From contig OX419763.1 in NCBI GenBank assembly GCA_948567375.1, forward strand, positions 1,178,001-1,242,000: 64,000 nucleotides of DNA, read 5' to 3'. Both the position numbers and the translations under genes were made by a program. This stretch comes from Lunularia cruciata. Taxonomy: Eukaryota > Streptophyta > Marchantiopsida > Lunulariales > Lunulariaceae. The notes below the pieces were generated by a model. That model was not told the DNA's origin. It was given only the letters and a program-made list of their open reading frames with translations, and ran no database searches. Below are positions 34,041-45,273 of the stretch, piece after piece. The stretch's first letter is position 1, and each line of letters begins with the position of its first letter.

Positions 34041-34748
34041 CACAGGTAATCCAAATGTACTTCTCTTCACCTAAATACACAAAAATCATCAAAGAAGTTA
34101 CACAAATTTGCAATAGAAAATATTTGAAGCTTGCATTCATCATCCACTAGAAAGTAGCGGGAGCATTATACAACCCAAAGGCTATTTGATAGTAAGAGAA
34201 AGTGCCTCAATTGATAATGAATGTGGTTTTGTCCTTGTCATCTTCTTGGATGGATACTTGATTGTATCTTGAAAACCTATCAAGAAAACTGTTACAAGGA
34301 TGACAAACTACTTGGTCCAAAATGGTATCAATGAAAGGCAAGGGATGACGATCCTTCCTTGTGACTGCACTCAACTTGGAAAAATCTTGGCACACTCAAA
34401 TCTTCCTAGTCTTCTTCTTTAAAAAAATGACAATGGGGGAAACCCACTCACTTCTCAAGATAGGAAAGATTATTTTGGTCCCTAAGTACTTGTCAATTTC
34501 ATCTTTTACCAGAAGTGAATACTTTGGGTTCAGGCAGTACTATCTTTGCCAAACCAAAACTGCATCTCCAACAAGATCAATCCAATGTTCTCCAAATTGG
34601 CATGGAATACTTGACATTTGATTAATAGACTAGGCAAAAACATCCTGGTACTCTATAAACAAGGCAGTGTATCCTGCCAACTCCTCCAAAGTGACTATCT
34701 TTGAAATCTTCAAAACATTTCCTTCGTACAAGACAATGTCTTTATAGT
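34041..34748 (-). pseudogene. pol: Reverse transcriptase fragment, element B
   Basis: Minus-strand RT of a Ty3/gypsy pol. In order from 34748 it shows the protease-RT spacer, SLLVKDEIDKYLGTKIIFP, SEWVSPIV, then the frame 34395-34207 with RKDRHPLPFIDTI and FLDRFSRYNQVSIQ (the first catalytic Asp block). IAFGLYNAPATF follows near 34180. The YxDD block at about 34100-34080 is decayed (frame shifted, LMIFVYLG). The RT is cut at 34041 by the short LTR. Upstream it continues across solo LTR 34749-38440 into 38441-39922, which proves that the LTR inserted into this pol. Confidence 0.85.
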
Positions 34749-35130
34749 TGTGGTACCCACATTTTTTATTTTTTTTTCGAAAATTGGAAGAAGAAGTGTA
34801 TAGAGAAGTCAAATTGCACCTGTATGGCCAAAGAAGGCAAAGAAAAGTGTCCTCGGGATGAAACCCAAGGTGTGGCTTTGGGTCATAAGGCAAGGTACTC
34901 GGAATTGCCCTGTCAGCATACAACCCAAAGTAAGGAGTCTTTGTATTGGGGGTGCTCAACCCAAGGTAAGGACAGTGTAACAACTTTCCTTTGGGGCAAG
35001 AGATTCAAGAAGGGACCATTCAAAAATGGTGGTCATACGCGTGAAGGACACTTGACAATGACAAGAGCATGCAGGAGGTGTGATTTCTTGGTAGAACCTT
35101 GAATTGAAGAAAGATGAAGAAGGCACGACT

Positions 35131-35139
35131 CTATAAAAA
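35131..35139 (+). promoter_or_regulatory. TATA-like box upstream of U3 ORF
   Basis: CTATAAAAA begins 28 bp upstream of the ORF ATG at 35159. The sequence TCTATAAAAAT is shared with LTRs at 2724-6486 and 60048-63827. Confidence 0.45.
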
Positions 35140-35158
35140 TTGGGCTAAAGACAAAGCA

Positions 35159-37660
35159 ATGACAAGCAATTTTCCATTGCCGTTAAGAAGTCGTCCTACA
35201 GAAGATCATGAGAAGGGAAGTAGAGTCAAAGATGCGCTAGTGTGTAGAGAAGAATTTGAGAGAGCTAATCCGGGAATCAATAGGAAGAATAGTCCCCAAC
35301 CCAGAGTGGAAGAGAGAAAGATGGGAGGAAGGAAGAAGAATTCTGAATTTTCCATGAGAAATCATGCAATTCGGAGGTTAGATGTGATTGCAAGAATTGA
35401 AGTCTTGAGTAGGCTTCGGATCACATTCTTGGCATGGAATTGGAATGTTAGCTTTCCAGGGTTCATGACTGAGATCATCAAGAGTAGGTGTCTCAATGGC
35501 CCCAAGGAAGAAGGGAAGAGAGGTAATCCGGCTCGTTGGACAAAGTCGGATTGGAGGTTAGTGCCATGCTTCGTGCATTGTGTCTCTTCCGAGTGGAAGA
35601 GAAGCAGGCATGGAGCATGGTGCCATGTTCTTGGGGAAAGATGAAGTAGTAGAAGAAACCCAGGAGGTGAGAGTTGCTTTCTCTTTGAAGCGCACGAAGA
35701 ATGGTTACAAAGTAGAGAGCTACAAGGATCTTGTAAAGAGAAGGATTGTGAGTGCTCTAATGGCAATCTTGAAGCCGGAGAGAATGACTTATGTGATGAA
35801 GCACCAAGCGGTGTTCTTCCAGAAGATTTTTGCAGGAGAGCCAATTAACTGGGTGAAGTGTTTTCATGGGAGAACAAGACAGATGGTATGGAATTTGTGG
35901 AATAAGTCGCCTCCACATTACATTGTGCTATTTGCAGCTCATTTCTATCTTGGGCCGAACTTGCTCAATGTGGTAGAGAGCAATAGGACGGTGTCGCATT
36001 TCCATCCTGACTTAAGAAGAGATGTTGATGCGGAGGAGCAGCAATACATTCTTTAGATCAGGAGTAGTGATGAGTACTACGCACAGACGAGGAAGAGTGT
36101 GCAGTTGGAAGTGAGTACTCCAAAGTCAAAGAAGAGGAGTTGACAAGAAGAAGGAGAAGAAGTCAAGAAAGTAAGACCTCAGAAGGCTAGAAGAGTAAAC
36201 CCAAGGAAAGGAATGGTGGTAATCATGTTGTCGGAGGAAGAATCGGAAGGCAAAGCCGAGTGCAAGTCCAAAGACTCGGAAAGAGATGAAGAACCTGAGT
36301 TCACACTATAGAGTGGAGACAAAGTGCCAGAGCAAGAGGAGAAGAGAGTTACCCTTCAAAGAGGAGTTTGTTCCAAGCGAAAGGTGAAGTGTGGAGTGGG
36401 GCCGAGTAAGGTAAGAGAAGAGGAGGATGAAAGTTCAGGGAGCAAAGCATCCATTCTTATAAGGCGAGTGTTGAGTGATGAAGAGGTGAAGAAGGAGATC
36501 ACTCCGCAAGTTGAGGTAACTCCAAGTGAAGGAGTGGAGTACCTGCGAGAGGTTGTGTGCCCATTATTAGTAAAGTTGGAGCACAAGAAGAAGGAGATGC
36601 AGTCAAAGTGTCCAAAGGTGAAGACTGTGTTGCAGGTGTTAGCATGATTAGAAGAAGAGAACTCAGAGTTGAAGAAGAGTATAATCCTAGGTGAGGAGGA
36701 AAGGGAAGTACTGCGAGTAGATGCAGTAGTACAGAATCAAGTGATTGAGAACTTGAGGAGAGAAGCAAGGAATCGGGAGGAACTAATAGAGCAAAATGTC
36801 ATAGCAAGGGAAAGACAAATAGCTGAGTATGAAATCTTGAAGCAGTAGTTAAATGATTCTAGACTAGAAATTATCCATGCTATGGCAAGAGTAGCAGAGA
36901 AAGAACAAGAGCTTGATAGGGTGATGGAGAGTGTAGAGGAGAAGAAGTAGCTATGGCAATGAGAGTTGAGGTATAGGGAGGAAGAAAGGTTGAGAGAGTT
37001 ATTTCGCAATCAGGAGGAAAAGATTGTGTAGAAAGAGAAGGAGAAGGAAGTTGTAAAGCCAAGTTCAAAGCAGAATTTGCAACGTACAAAGAAGATTGGC
37101 TTGCAAGTCGAGAACGGGAGAGGAAAACAAGATTGGAGCCATTAAAGGAGATCATGATCAAGATAAATGCAATGCTAAGTACAGAGACTTGTGTGCGCAT
37201 TGAAGAGACAAGATTGCACGAGTTGAAGTTGTTGGTGCAGGAGATGAGGAGGAGAAATGCAAAGAACAAAGACTTGAATGCCTTATTGATTAGTCTGAGA
37301 ACTTGTGTAGATAGAAAGATATTGGAGGTAAAAGACAATATCACAATCAGATTAGACTTAGTCAAATTAGAGATAGATAAACTTTGGAAGGATGTCAAAG
37401 CAAAACCCGAAGTAGACGAAGTAGGAGTGTAGATGTGTAGATATCTTTGGAGTTACCATTGGAGAGATTGGAGAAGAGTGGATTGTGAGATAAGAGTTAG
37501 AAGATTACCCACTAGTGGAATTACAAATCAAGAAAGAGAATTGTTAGATTTGGTAGAGGAATTAGGAGTTTTGAAACCCGAGGATAGAGTAGTATTGAGT
37601 GAAGTTACTCTAGGATCGGGTTTGAAAGCCAAGGAAGAAGTACACATCGGATCAGATTAG
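35159..37660 (+). pseudogene. U3-encoded ORF, copy in solo LTR 34749-38440
   Basis: About 834 codons from ATG 35159 (MTSNFPLPLRSRP) to the TAG at 37660. The first 130 codons are open: basic segment GGRKKNSEF, then RRLDVIARIEVLSRLRITF and AWNWNVSFPGFM, then GNPARWTKSDWRLV. An insert of roughly 30 bp near 35562-35592 breaks the frame. The globular domain resumes at 35600-36056 (KNGYKVESYKDL, FAGEPINWVKCFHGRTRQM, HYIVLFAAHFYLG). Linker and basic segments run 36100-36640. The coiled coil runs 36640-37300 with several stops, then the tail VDRKILEVKDNITIRLDLV (37300 onward). Function unknown; dead copy, but domain order is complete. Confidence 0.75.
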
Positions 37661-37775
37661 TAACAGTTTTGAGATTTGAAGAGGCAGATATGAAGAGGTG
37701 CATTGTTAGTTTGGATTTGCATGTTAGAAGAGTTGTTAGGAAACGGTATAGTTGTTAGAATTGTTCTTTGCTTCA

Positions 37776-37784
37776 CTATTTAAG
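37776..37784 (+). promoter_or_regulatory. Candidate genomic-RNA TATA box
   Basis: CTATTTAAG after the U3 ORF stop and 664 bp from the LTR end. Conserved in position and sequence. Confidence 0.55.
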
Positions 37785-38440
37785 AGTGGCATTCACAGTA
37801 ATATGTTGTTTAGTGCTCAAAATTTTTGAGAATAGATAAAGCAAAGTGTTGTGAAGCAATGCTCGTTGCTTGAGCTTGATTCTGAGTATCAACTTTGTGA
37901 TTGTGTTTGTGAGTGTGTGGAGAAATTTGAAGTGCAAGTCAATGTCCTTGTTGGATGTTGGATTCCGCAACCTTGTGTGTATGATCCTGAGTGAAGTGCA
38001 ATTGGAGCAATGCCTTGACAGATCTTAGAGGAATTGTAGTGTTGGTAGTATTCAACATTTGTGAGTGTAGTGTAGTGTTGATGTGAAGCAATTTTGATTG
38101 AGGAAGTTGTGCCTTCAGTGGAGGGGTGGAACACAATTACAAGGCAAAGTCATTTTGTAGTGAAGTGCCATTTTTGGGAGAGCCTGAATCATCACAATCA
38201 AGATTGTTTGGAAAGAATTGAAGGTGTTGAGATTAAGGAGTGTGAATACCTGGCAAGCTTGTGAATCAATGCTTGTTACTCTCTTTTGGGGGTGGTTTCT
38301 ACTTGAGAGATTAAAGATGCAACCAAGCAAAACTACATTGTTACTTTGCTTTGTATTTGGACATTTTTGACCAGTATCTCTATGGGTATGAACTTTACTT
38401 ACCCGATTACCTCAAAAGTGATATTTTCCGAGTTGTCACA

Positions 38441-39922
38441 AAAGTCATCAGGGTTGATGACTCCTTCAATGTGACCAACTTGGCTTAACCTCAGTCATAT
38501 TGCAGTCAAACTCCCTTCCTCCAAATCTTTTTCACCCAAGGTGATGTTGTATGAGTCTTCATCTTTGACTTCTACCTCGTAGCACTCCAAGTAATTGACT
38601 TGGACTTTGTCTTTGGAGTCATCTGAAGATGAAGACAATGAATCTTTGGATTCATCTTTGTCTTCTGAGGAAGTTGTCTCCTAGAGGTAGGCAACCTTAG
38701 TCCAACTCACAGGCACCAGCTTCTGGTCTTTGGATGAGATGTCCTTGAACCTCAATTTTTGTTAGAGCTAATCCACAACAACTTGGACACTATAAAACTA
38801 GAGCCTTCCGATCAACAAAGTGTAACCAATTTTGGTGACTAGTCGTAACACAATCTAATTCAACTTGAAGCAAACCCTTTCAATGATCATAGTAATATTT
38901 GATAACGTGCCCAAAGGCCGTCTCCTGGTTTGTTCCTCAAACTTGAGAACTCAGGGTGTTGGCTCAAATGATGATACCCCAACCGGTTTGCAATATCCTA
39001 AATCATGACATTCACTCCAAAACCCAAATCAATGGGTATCGATGTTATCATGCAACCTACGATCTCTACATCTACTTTGGGAGATCCCAAATCATCTTAT
39101 TCAATATAATTAATTGCTGGCAAGTCCTTCTTGGTCATTTCTCTTACTTTCTTGAGGGCTGAACTCAGCTGTTTCTTGTACAACTTATTGTCCTCCAATA
39201 ATTGCTTAAATGTTAGATTTTCATTTGTGGATGCCAAATCTACCATGATATCATATTGGGGTACTCCCTCCCAACTTCACCTTTTTCTCCTTTGTCTTTG
39301 GGTTTGAAGTCTCCTTGTTCAAATTGGCCTTTGGGGTGCTTCATAATGGTGACTAGAGTACCGATGGTCTTGACCCAAGGTTCTTTAGGTTTAACTACCT
39401 CAGCTTGGATCAAATCCCTTACTTTGGATCTGATGTCCGCTGGAAAAATGGGAGGCTTTATCTTTGGATCATCCTCCAAACTCATTTCCCAAGTTTGTTG
39501 TACTACTTCTTGGATTTCTTTTTGCAAAGCTTTGGCTTTAGCTTTGGCAAGGATCTTCTCCTCCTTTGCAAAAAGAATAGCTTTTGGGCATAGACTCTTT
39601 GCCTCATGAAGACAAAGAAGTTTGCTTCTTCAGGATCATGCTTCTTCATACCCAAGCGTGTCTCAACCTTGAAAATTTTGAGGTCTGCAGCCTTCAGCAG
39701 CCAGACTTTCTTCTTGAGGTCCCTCCTCCTCAAATGTTATACAATTTACAAGTGTATCCCCTTTTGACTATAGCGCAACATGCTCAGTTGGGTCTGTACA
39801 TACTGCACCGGTGGCTTTGGGTTAGGTGGTTGCGGGTATTGGTTTCCAGTGTGGCCCGATCCTTTACAATTTCCACAAAGTGGAACATACCCAACCTGAT
39901 GTCTCGACTGAGGGCAATTTGG
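38441..39922 (-). pseudogene. gag: gag 3' end, protease and spacer, element B
   Basis: Minus-strand continuation of the RT at 34041-34748. From the right it begins at the second zinc knuckle, then the third knuckle (about 39870-39830), whose last Cys is Tyr. Frames 39733-39503 and 39527-39240 cover the Lys-rich region and PPIFPADIRSKVRDLIQAEV, also seen in elements A and E. The protease lies near 39060-38760. The active-site triplet DSG reads DLG here (IPIDLGFGVNVM), so it would be inactive even without the stops. An acidic spacer (38680-38560) precedes RT. The 5' part of gag is replaced by an LTR piece at 39923. Confidence 0.82.
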
Positions 39923-40431
39923 ACTGGATGGGTAATAGACCCAAAGTAAGGATACTTTGCACTGGAATGACCAACCCAATCCGAAGATGTTTTAACCACT
40001 TTGACTTAGGCAGTACCAACCAAGAAGGTACATTCAACAAAAATGGCTACTTTGTCGGAGGATAAAATCAAGAAAAATAAGAGTAAGTCATGCAATAGGC
40101 ATCTGTTTCAACTACAACTCAATTGAAGAATGACTACACATTAGAGAAGTATAAAAATTTAGACTTTGTGACGGAAACTCTACAATATTGAAGAGATATC
40201 CTATCCCTTTGAATAGTTTTCCTAAGAGCTTTAGAATCACAAGCTGGGTCATGGGATTGCCTTGTGAGAAACCAGAAACAAGTGAGCACACAATGCTGAT
40301 GAAGGGCAAAAAATAGGTTCCAACACTCTTTGTCCAAAATCCTATAATTCGGAGATTAGACATGTTAGCAAGGATTGAAGTCTTCAGCCATTTCTTGCTT
40401 GGAATTGGAACCTGAGTATTCCAAGGTTTTA
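39923..40431 (+). repeat. LTR fragment (U3 leader and ORF start)
   Basis: A plus-strand U3 leader beginning inside the LTR (the first 170 bp or so is missing), with CCCAAAGTAAGGATACTTT motifs, a TATA-like region near 40149 and the first 80 codons or so of a decayed U3 ORF (CNPIIRRLDMLARIEVF-like near 40330-40400). It is cut at 40431 by the next LTR start. Confidence 0.72.
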
Positions 40432-40869
40432 TACCCACATCTTTTGTTTTTGATGACTTTTAAAGAAGAAGTGTGTTGTTGAAGCTGAATTGAAGAGAAA
40501 TAGAGAAATAAAGAAAAGAATTGTGTGTTTGGATCTGACCTAAAGAAATCGACTTCATGTGAGAGGAAGAAGGACTCTGATTAGACTTGAAGGGTGGTTG
40601 ATCCAAAGTAAGGATACTTTGCATCAAAATGATCAACCCAAAACTTGACAACTTTTACTCTGGCCAAACCAATCAAGAAGGTACAATCATAAAAAAATAG
40701 CTACTTTAGGAGTAAGATAAATTTGAGAGTGACAAGAACAACGCATGCAGAAGGTGTGATTTGCAATTGAAGTTTGACTAAAGAATGACCAAGAATCAAA
40801 GAAGTATAAAATCAAGAACTTCAAGACTTTGCAATGTTGAATCATTATCCTGTGCCTCTGAAGAGTTAT
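40432..40869 (+). repeat. Outer plus LTR, part 1 (leader)
   Basis: Starts TACCCACAT, lacking the first five bases of the family start. It holds the U3 leader, a TATA-like box (TATAAAAT at 40805-40812) and the first 12 codons of its U3 ORF (ATG 40834). It is interrupted by the solo LTR at 40870 and continues at 44620. Confidence 0.8.
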
Positions 40870-41245
40870 TGTGGTGCCCACATTTTATTTTTTTTTCTGT
40901 TTTGTTAGCATTTGGAGAAGAAGTAAGCAAGAAAGCTGAATTATGAAGAAAAGAATGGATTGGAGTGTCTTCAAAAGAAATCCAAAGAAGTCAACTTTGG
41001 ATCAGAAAATGGAAGTACTCCAAAGGGGAGTACAAAGAAACAAGTCCAAAGACCATTGTCTTTGGATTGGGCAGCAAAGGCCAATACAAAGACGGTCTAA
41101 CAACCTTTCTACGTGGCAAGAAAGTACACTTCAAGAAACGGCAAAGGTAGAAGAAGCATGCCTTGATAGTGAGAGGACATCAACATGCAAAAGAAGGGGG
41201 AGTCAATTTTGAAATTAACTAAAGAATGACTGCAATTTGGGGTAA

Positions 41246-41253
41246 TATAAAAT
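41246..41253 (+). promoter_or_regulatory. TATA-like box upstream of U3 ORF
   Basis: TATAAAAT begins 34 bp upstream of the ORF ATG at 41280, the same sequence and spacing as in LTR C. Confidence 0.45.
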
Positions 41254-41279
41254 TGCAATTGTGTAGGGGAAAATTGAAT

Positions 41280-43823
41280 ATGTCAAGTAGATTTCCTATT
41301 CCTCTAAGTAGTCTTCCTGCCATAATGCATGTCAAGAAGCCAATTGAGAGTGAAATTTTCCAAAAGCCAGAAGGCATTAGAGTGTCTCGTCCAGGAGAGG
41401 GAATAGTCTTCCAATGCTAAGGAACAAGAGAGCATATCATGGAGAAGAAGGTCAAGAACACCCTTGCAATAAGAAATTTTGCAATTTGGAGGTTGAATGT
41501 TGTAGCAAGGATTGAGGTCTTGAATAGACTTCATACTACTTTTTTAGCGTGGAACTAGAATTTCAATTTCCTAGGAGTCATGGCAGAGATAGCTGCCAGT
41601 AATTGTGAGGAAGGTCCTGAAGTCGAGGGGAAGAGAGCTCGATGGACTGAGTTGGATTGGAGGTAAGTGTTGGGGAAGGAAGCAGGAGAACCAACGGGGA
41701 TCACCTTCTATTGGAAGTGTGATGCTGCAGAGGAGACTGCATACATACGCAATTCATTCTTCACTCTGTGTACAACGAATGGTTACAAGGTGGATCCTAT
41801 TGGGACCCCATTAAACAAAGCATCATGGGGAGGATAACAGCAATGTTCAAACCAGAATGAATGACTTAAGTGAACATGCAGCAAGCGGTCTTTTTTACCA
41901 GATGTTTGCAGGAGTGAAGGTGAACTGGGCAAAGTGTTTCCACTAGCAAACAAGGCAAATGGTTGTCAATTGGAGGAAAAATTTTCCTTGATATTATTTT
42001 GCACCATTTGCAGCACATTTCTACTTTGGGTTGAATTTGCTGACAGCAGAGGAGAGGTGTCGCATGGTGTCACATTTTCATCCTAATTTGAGATAGGAAG
42101 TGGATGAAGAAGAACAGCAGTACATGGCACACCTGTGAGCCAGTGATGATCATTTCTTGAGAACGGGACAACAAGAGATGGAAGAAGTCATAAGCCCAAA
42201 GATGAGGAAGTAGAATAAACCCGAAGAAGCAAAGTTGCCTCCAGCACAAAGCAAGACCCAAAGACTTGTTCTATGGGGTAAGGAGGCGGTGAAAGAAGAA
42301 CCTTTGCAAACCGAGTCTGAAGGGGAGATAGAGTCTAGAGGAGAAGACTTAGAAGAAGCGGAACTCATGTTACAAAGTGGGGAATCCGGAAGTGAGAGTG
42401 AGGGTGAAGACAAAGTTCAGCAATTGGCTAAAGCAGAAGAAGATGAAGCTTTTCATGCAATGATTGATAGTATAAAGGGAAATGCTAATCCTTATGGAGC
42501 CTTGGTTATGGAAGAGAAGGAAGCTGAGCAAAAGAAGGAGTACCTTGCGGGCCCAAGTTCAATAGGTAAGGAAGAAGGAAGCTTGGATGTAGTATCGTTG
42601 AAGGTACAAAGATCGAGACTTTAGAAGAAGAAGTCGGCAGAAGAGGCAAAGTACAAAGATAGGGCCAAAGATGGAGCCAAAGATGAAGAAAACTTTGGAG
42701 GAATACAGTATTTATTGCATGTTGTAACTCCATTGTTGGAGCTGTTGAAAGAACACCAGAAGGTAACCCTACAAGATTGTATGAAGGTGGCAAATGAGTT
42801 GCAGGTGGTGAAGTATCTGCTGGCTGAAGTGAGGAGATTGCAGGAGCGAGTAACTCAAAGAGACAAGGAAGTTGAAAAGCTTCGGGTAGATACAGTCTTG
42901 AGGAAGAAGACTTTCAAGAAGTTGCAAGAGAGTTTTGAGTCAAGAGGGAGAGAAATGCAGCCACAAGCCAAAGAGTTGAAGGAGCAGATGATGTTGCTGA
43001 CCAAGATGAAAGAGGAGGTCAGTGAAGTGCACATCGAGAGTATTCATGTGAAAGCGATGGCAACAATGATAGCGCAGGTGTTAGAAAACTTGAGGAAGAG
43101 TGCAGTCGGGAAGGATCAGGCATGGTAAAGAGAGTTGGCGGTCAGACATCAAGAAGAAGAAAGGCTGAGAGAGTTGGTAAAAGTGCTGAGTTACAGAGTT
43201 CTCAATATGCGGAGGAGAAGAAGGTGCTCGCTGCTGAGTACAAAGATGAGTTGAAGATGTGCCGGGAGGAGTTGAAGGCAAAGTGATCTCAATGGTATGC
43301 ATCAGAGTCAGTAGGAGACATTGTGGGAAAGCTGACAGGAATGTTATGCACTAAGGCTGAAGGAAGATTGGAAGAAGCAAGACTACACAAGTTAAAGTTG
43401 CTTGTGTAGAAAACTCAAAAGAGGAGAGCCAAAGATTTTGATATGAACACTCTACTAATCCAATTGAGGGAGCAAGTACATAGAAAGATGTTAGAAGTAG
43501 GAGACAATGTCAGTCTCAGATTACATTTAGTAAATTTAGAGTTGGAGAGAATTAGGAGTGGTGTGACAAAGGAGAAAAAGTCCAATGTTGTAGAAGTAGG
43601 AATTTAGGTGTCTTCAGACTTGTCCTTCAAGACATTAGAGAAGAGTGGGTTGCAAGATAAAGAAGTAGATGGATTACCCATGACCTCAATTGTAGTTCCT
43701 AATGAAGAACTAGTAGAAATAGTGAAGGAATTAGTAGAATCAGATATACCCGAAGAAGAAGATGTAATAGGAAGATCATTGGGTTTGAAAGCCGATGGGG
43801 AGATTGACATTCGATTGGAGTAG
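41280..43823 (+). pseudogene. U3-encoded ORF, copy in solo LTR 40870-44619
   Basis: 2544 bp from ATG 41280 (MSSRFPIPLSSLP) to the TAG at 43823, the same overall length as copy C (9677-12220), its closest relative. The first 47 codons are open, then a TAA. The globular domain (41460-42130) is in several frames (GITFYWKCDAAEETAY-like, FAPFAAHFYFGLNLL). The acidic linker 42235-42624 is open for 129 codons (SGSESEGEDKVQQL). The coiled coil 42715-43128 is open for 137 codons (RVTQRDKEVEKLR, KKLQESFESRGREM). The tail 43608-43823 is open. Nonsense and indels elsewhere make it a pseudogene. Confidence 0.75.
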
Positions 43824-43939
43824 AAACAGTTTTGAGATTTGAAGAGGCAGATATAAAGAGGTGGTTTGTGAGTTTGGATTTGCATGTGGGAAGAGTTGTT
43901 ATAGAACGGCATAGTTGTTATCAACTATTGATTGTTATA

Positions 43940-43949
43940 CTATTTAAAG
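43940..43949 (+). promoter_or_regulatory. Candidate genomic-RNA TATA box
   Basis: CTATTTAAAG, 679 bp before the LTR end and downstream of the U3 ORF stop. Confidence 0.55.
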
Positions 43950-44619
43950 GAGGCATTTGCAGTATTATGTTGTTTAGTATTCATAATTTCTTAAGATAGA
44001 TAAAGCAAAGTGCTGATTTCAGTGCCGTTGCTCAAGCTTAATTCCGAGTATCAACTCTAGATGTGGGTTTGTGAGTGTGTGGAGAAATTCAAAGCGCAAG
44101 TTAGTGTGCTTGTTGGATGTTAGATTCTGTAGCCTTGATCTTCATTCTATGTGTTTGATTCTAAGTGAAGTGCAATCTGAGCAATGCCTTGATAGATCTG
44201 AGAGGAATTGTAGTGTTGGTAGTATTTTGCATTTGTGAGTGCATCATTGAGTTGATGTGAAACAATTTTGATCAAGGAATTTGTGCCTTCAATGGAGAGA
44301 TGGAACACAATTCTGAGGCAAAGTCATTTTGCAATGAAGTGCTGTCTTTGGGAGAATTGAATCATCACAATCAAGATTTGTTTGGATAGAATTTGCTATG
44401 TTGTGATTATGGGTGTGTGTATTAGTGATAAGTCTTCAAGATTGTGAGCTTGTTACTCTCTGTTGAGTGTAGTTTCTACCTGAGAGATTAAAGAGGAACC
44501 CAAGAAGAACTACATGTTATTGTTTGACTTTGTATTTGACCAATTTTGAATTGTACCTCAGCGGGAATGAACTTTACTTACCTAATAACCGGAAAAGTGA
44601 TATTTGTCGGGTTGTCACA

Positions 44620-45273
44620 GTTATACCAAAGGAGTAAGACTTATGAGCCAAATAGTGGGATTAATTTGTGAGAGATGGCAAAGTAGAGAGCAAAAATGCC
44701 AATGAAGAGCAGCAGATAGGTTCCATCACTTGCAATGTGGAATCCTGAAATTTGGAGACTAGATGTGGTGGCATGAATTGACAAGTTGAGCAGACTTTGT
44801 AACACCTTTTTGGTCTAGAATTGGAACTTGAGTTTTCTAGGTTTTATGGCAAGAATCACTATTAGTAATTATATAGATGGTCCCAAAGTGGAAGGAAAGA
44901 GAGGGAATTTGACTTGATGGACTGAGTCTGATTAGAAACTTGTATTGGGGAGAGAAGCAAGAGGTGAGGAAGGGGTCACCTTCTATTAGAAGTGTGATCC
45001 TACGGAAGAAACTGAAGAGTGGAAGAAAACTTTCAATAAGCCTTGCACTAAGAATGGGTATAAGGTGGACACTTACAAAGACCCAATAAGGTGAAGTATT
45101 TTTGGGGCTTTGAAAGCCATGTTGAAGACAGAGTGGACCACCAACATGATAAAGCAATAGGTGGTCTTCTTTCACCAAATTTTTGTATGAGAGAAGGTGA
45201 ACTAGGCAAAGTGTTTGTACCAAGGTAGATGATTTTAAGTTGGAGAATGGATATGTCACCAACTACTTTGTAC
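44620..45273 (+). repeat. Outer plus LTR, part 2
   Basis: Resumes the outer LTR at the GTTAT duplication and runs through the ORF globular region until an unrelated sequence starts at 45274. Confidence 0.8.

Larger units (their letters stand above)
34749..38440 (+). repeat. Solo LTR, long type, target duplication ATAGT/AAAGT
   Basis: A 3692-bp complete LTR from TGTGGTACCC to TTGTCACA. The flanking 5-mers are ATAGT (34744-34748) and AAAGT (38441-38445), one mismatch. Removing the LTR and one copy restores a continuous protease-RT spacer on the minus strand that aligns with 6535-6600 and 15575-15620. No internal region is attached. Confidence 0.92.
40870..44619 (+). repeat. Solo LTR, long type, target duplication GTTAT
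   Basis: A 3750-bp complete LTR from TGTGGTGCCC to TTGTCACA, flanked by identical GTTAT at 40865-40869 and 44620-44624. The flanks belong to one older LTR, whose ORF reading (PLKSYTKGVR) is restored when the insert is removed. The boundaries are therefore certain, and the U3 ORF lies inside a true LTR. Confidence 0.95.

Noticed and set aside
35580-36056. Envelope-like protein as in Athila elements
   Set aside because: No signal peptide, hydrophobic membrane span or glycoprotein-like Cys pattern is visible in any copy of the ORF.
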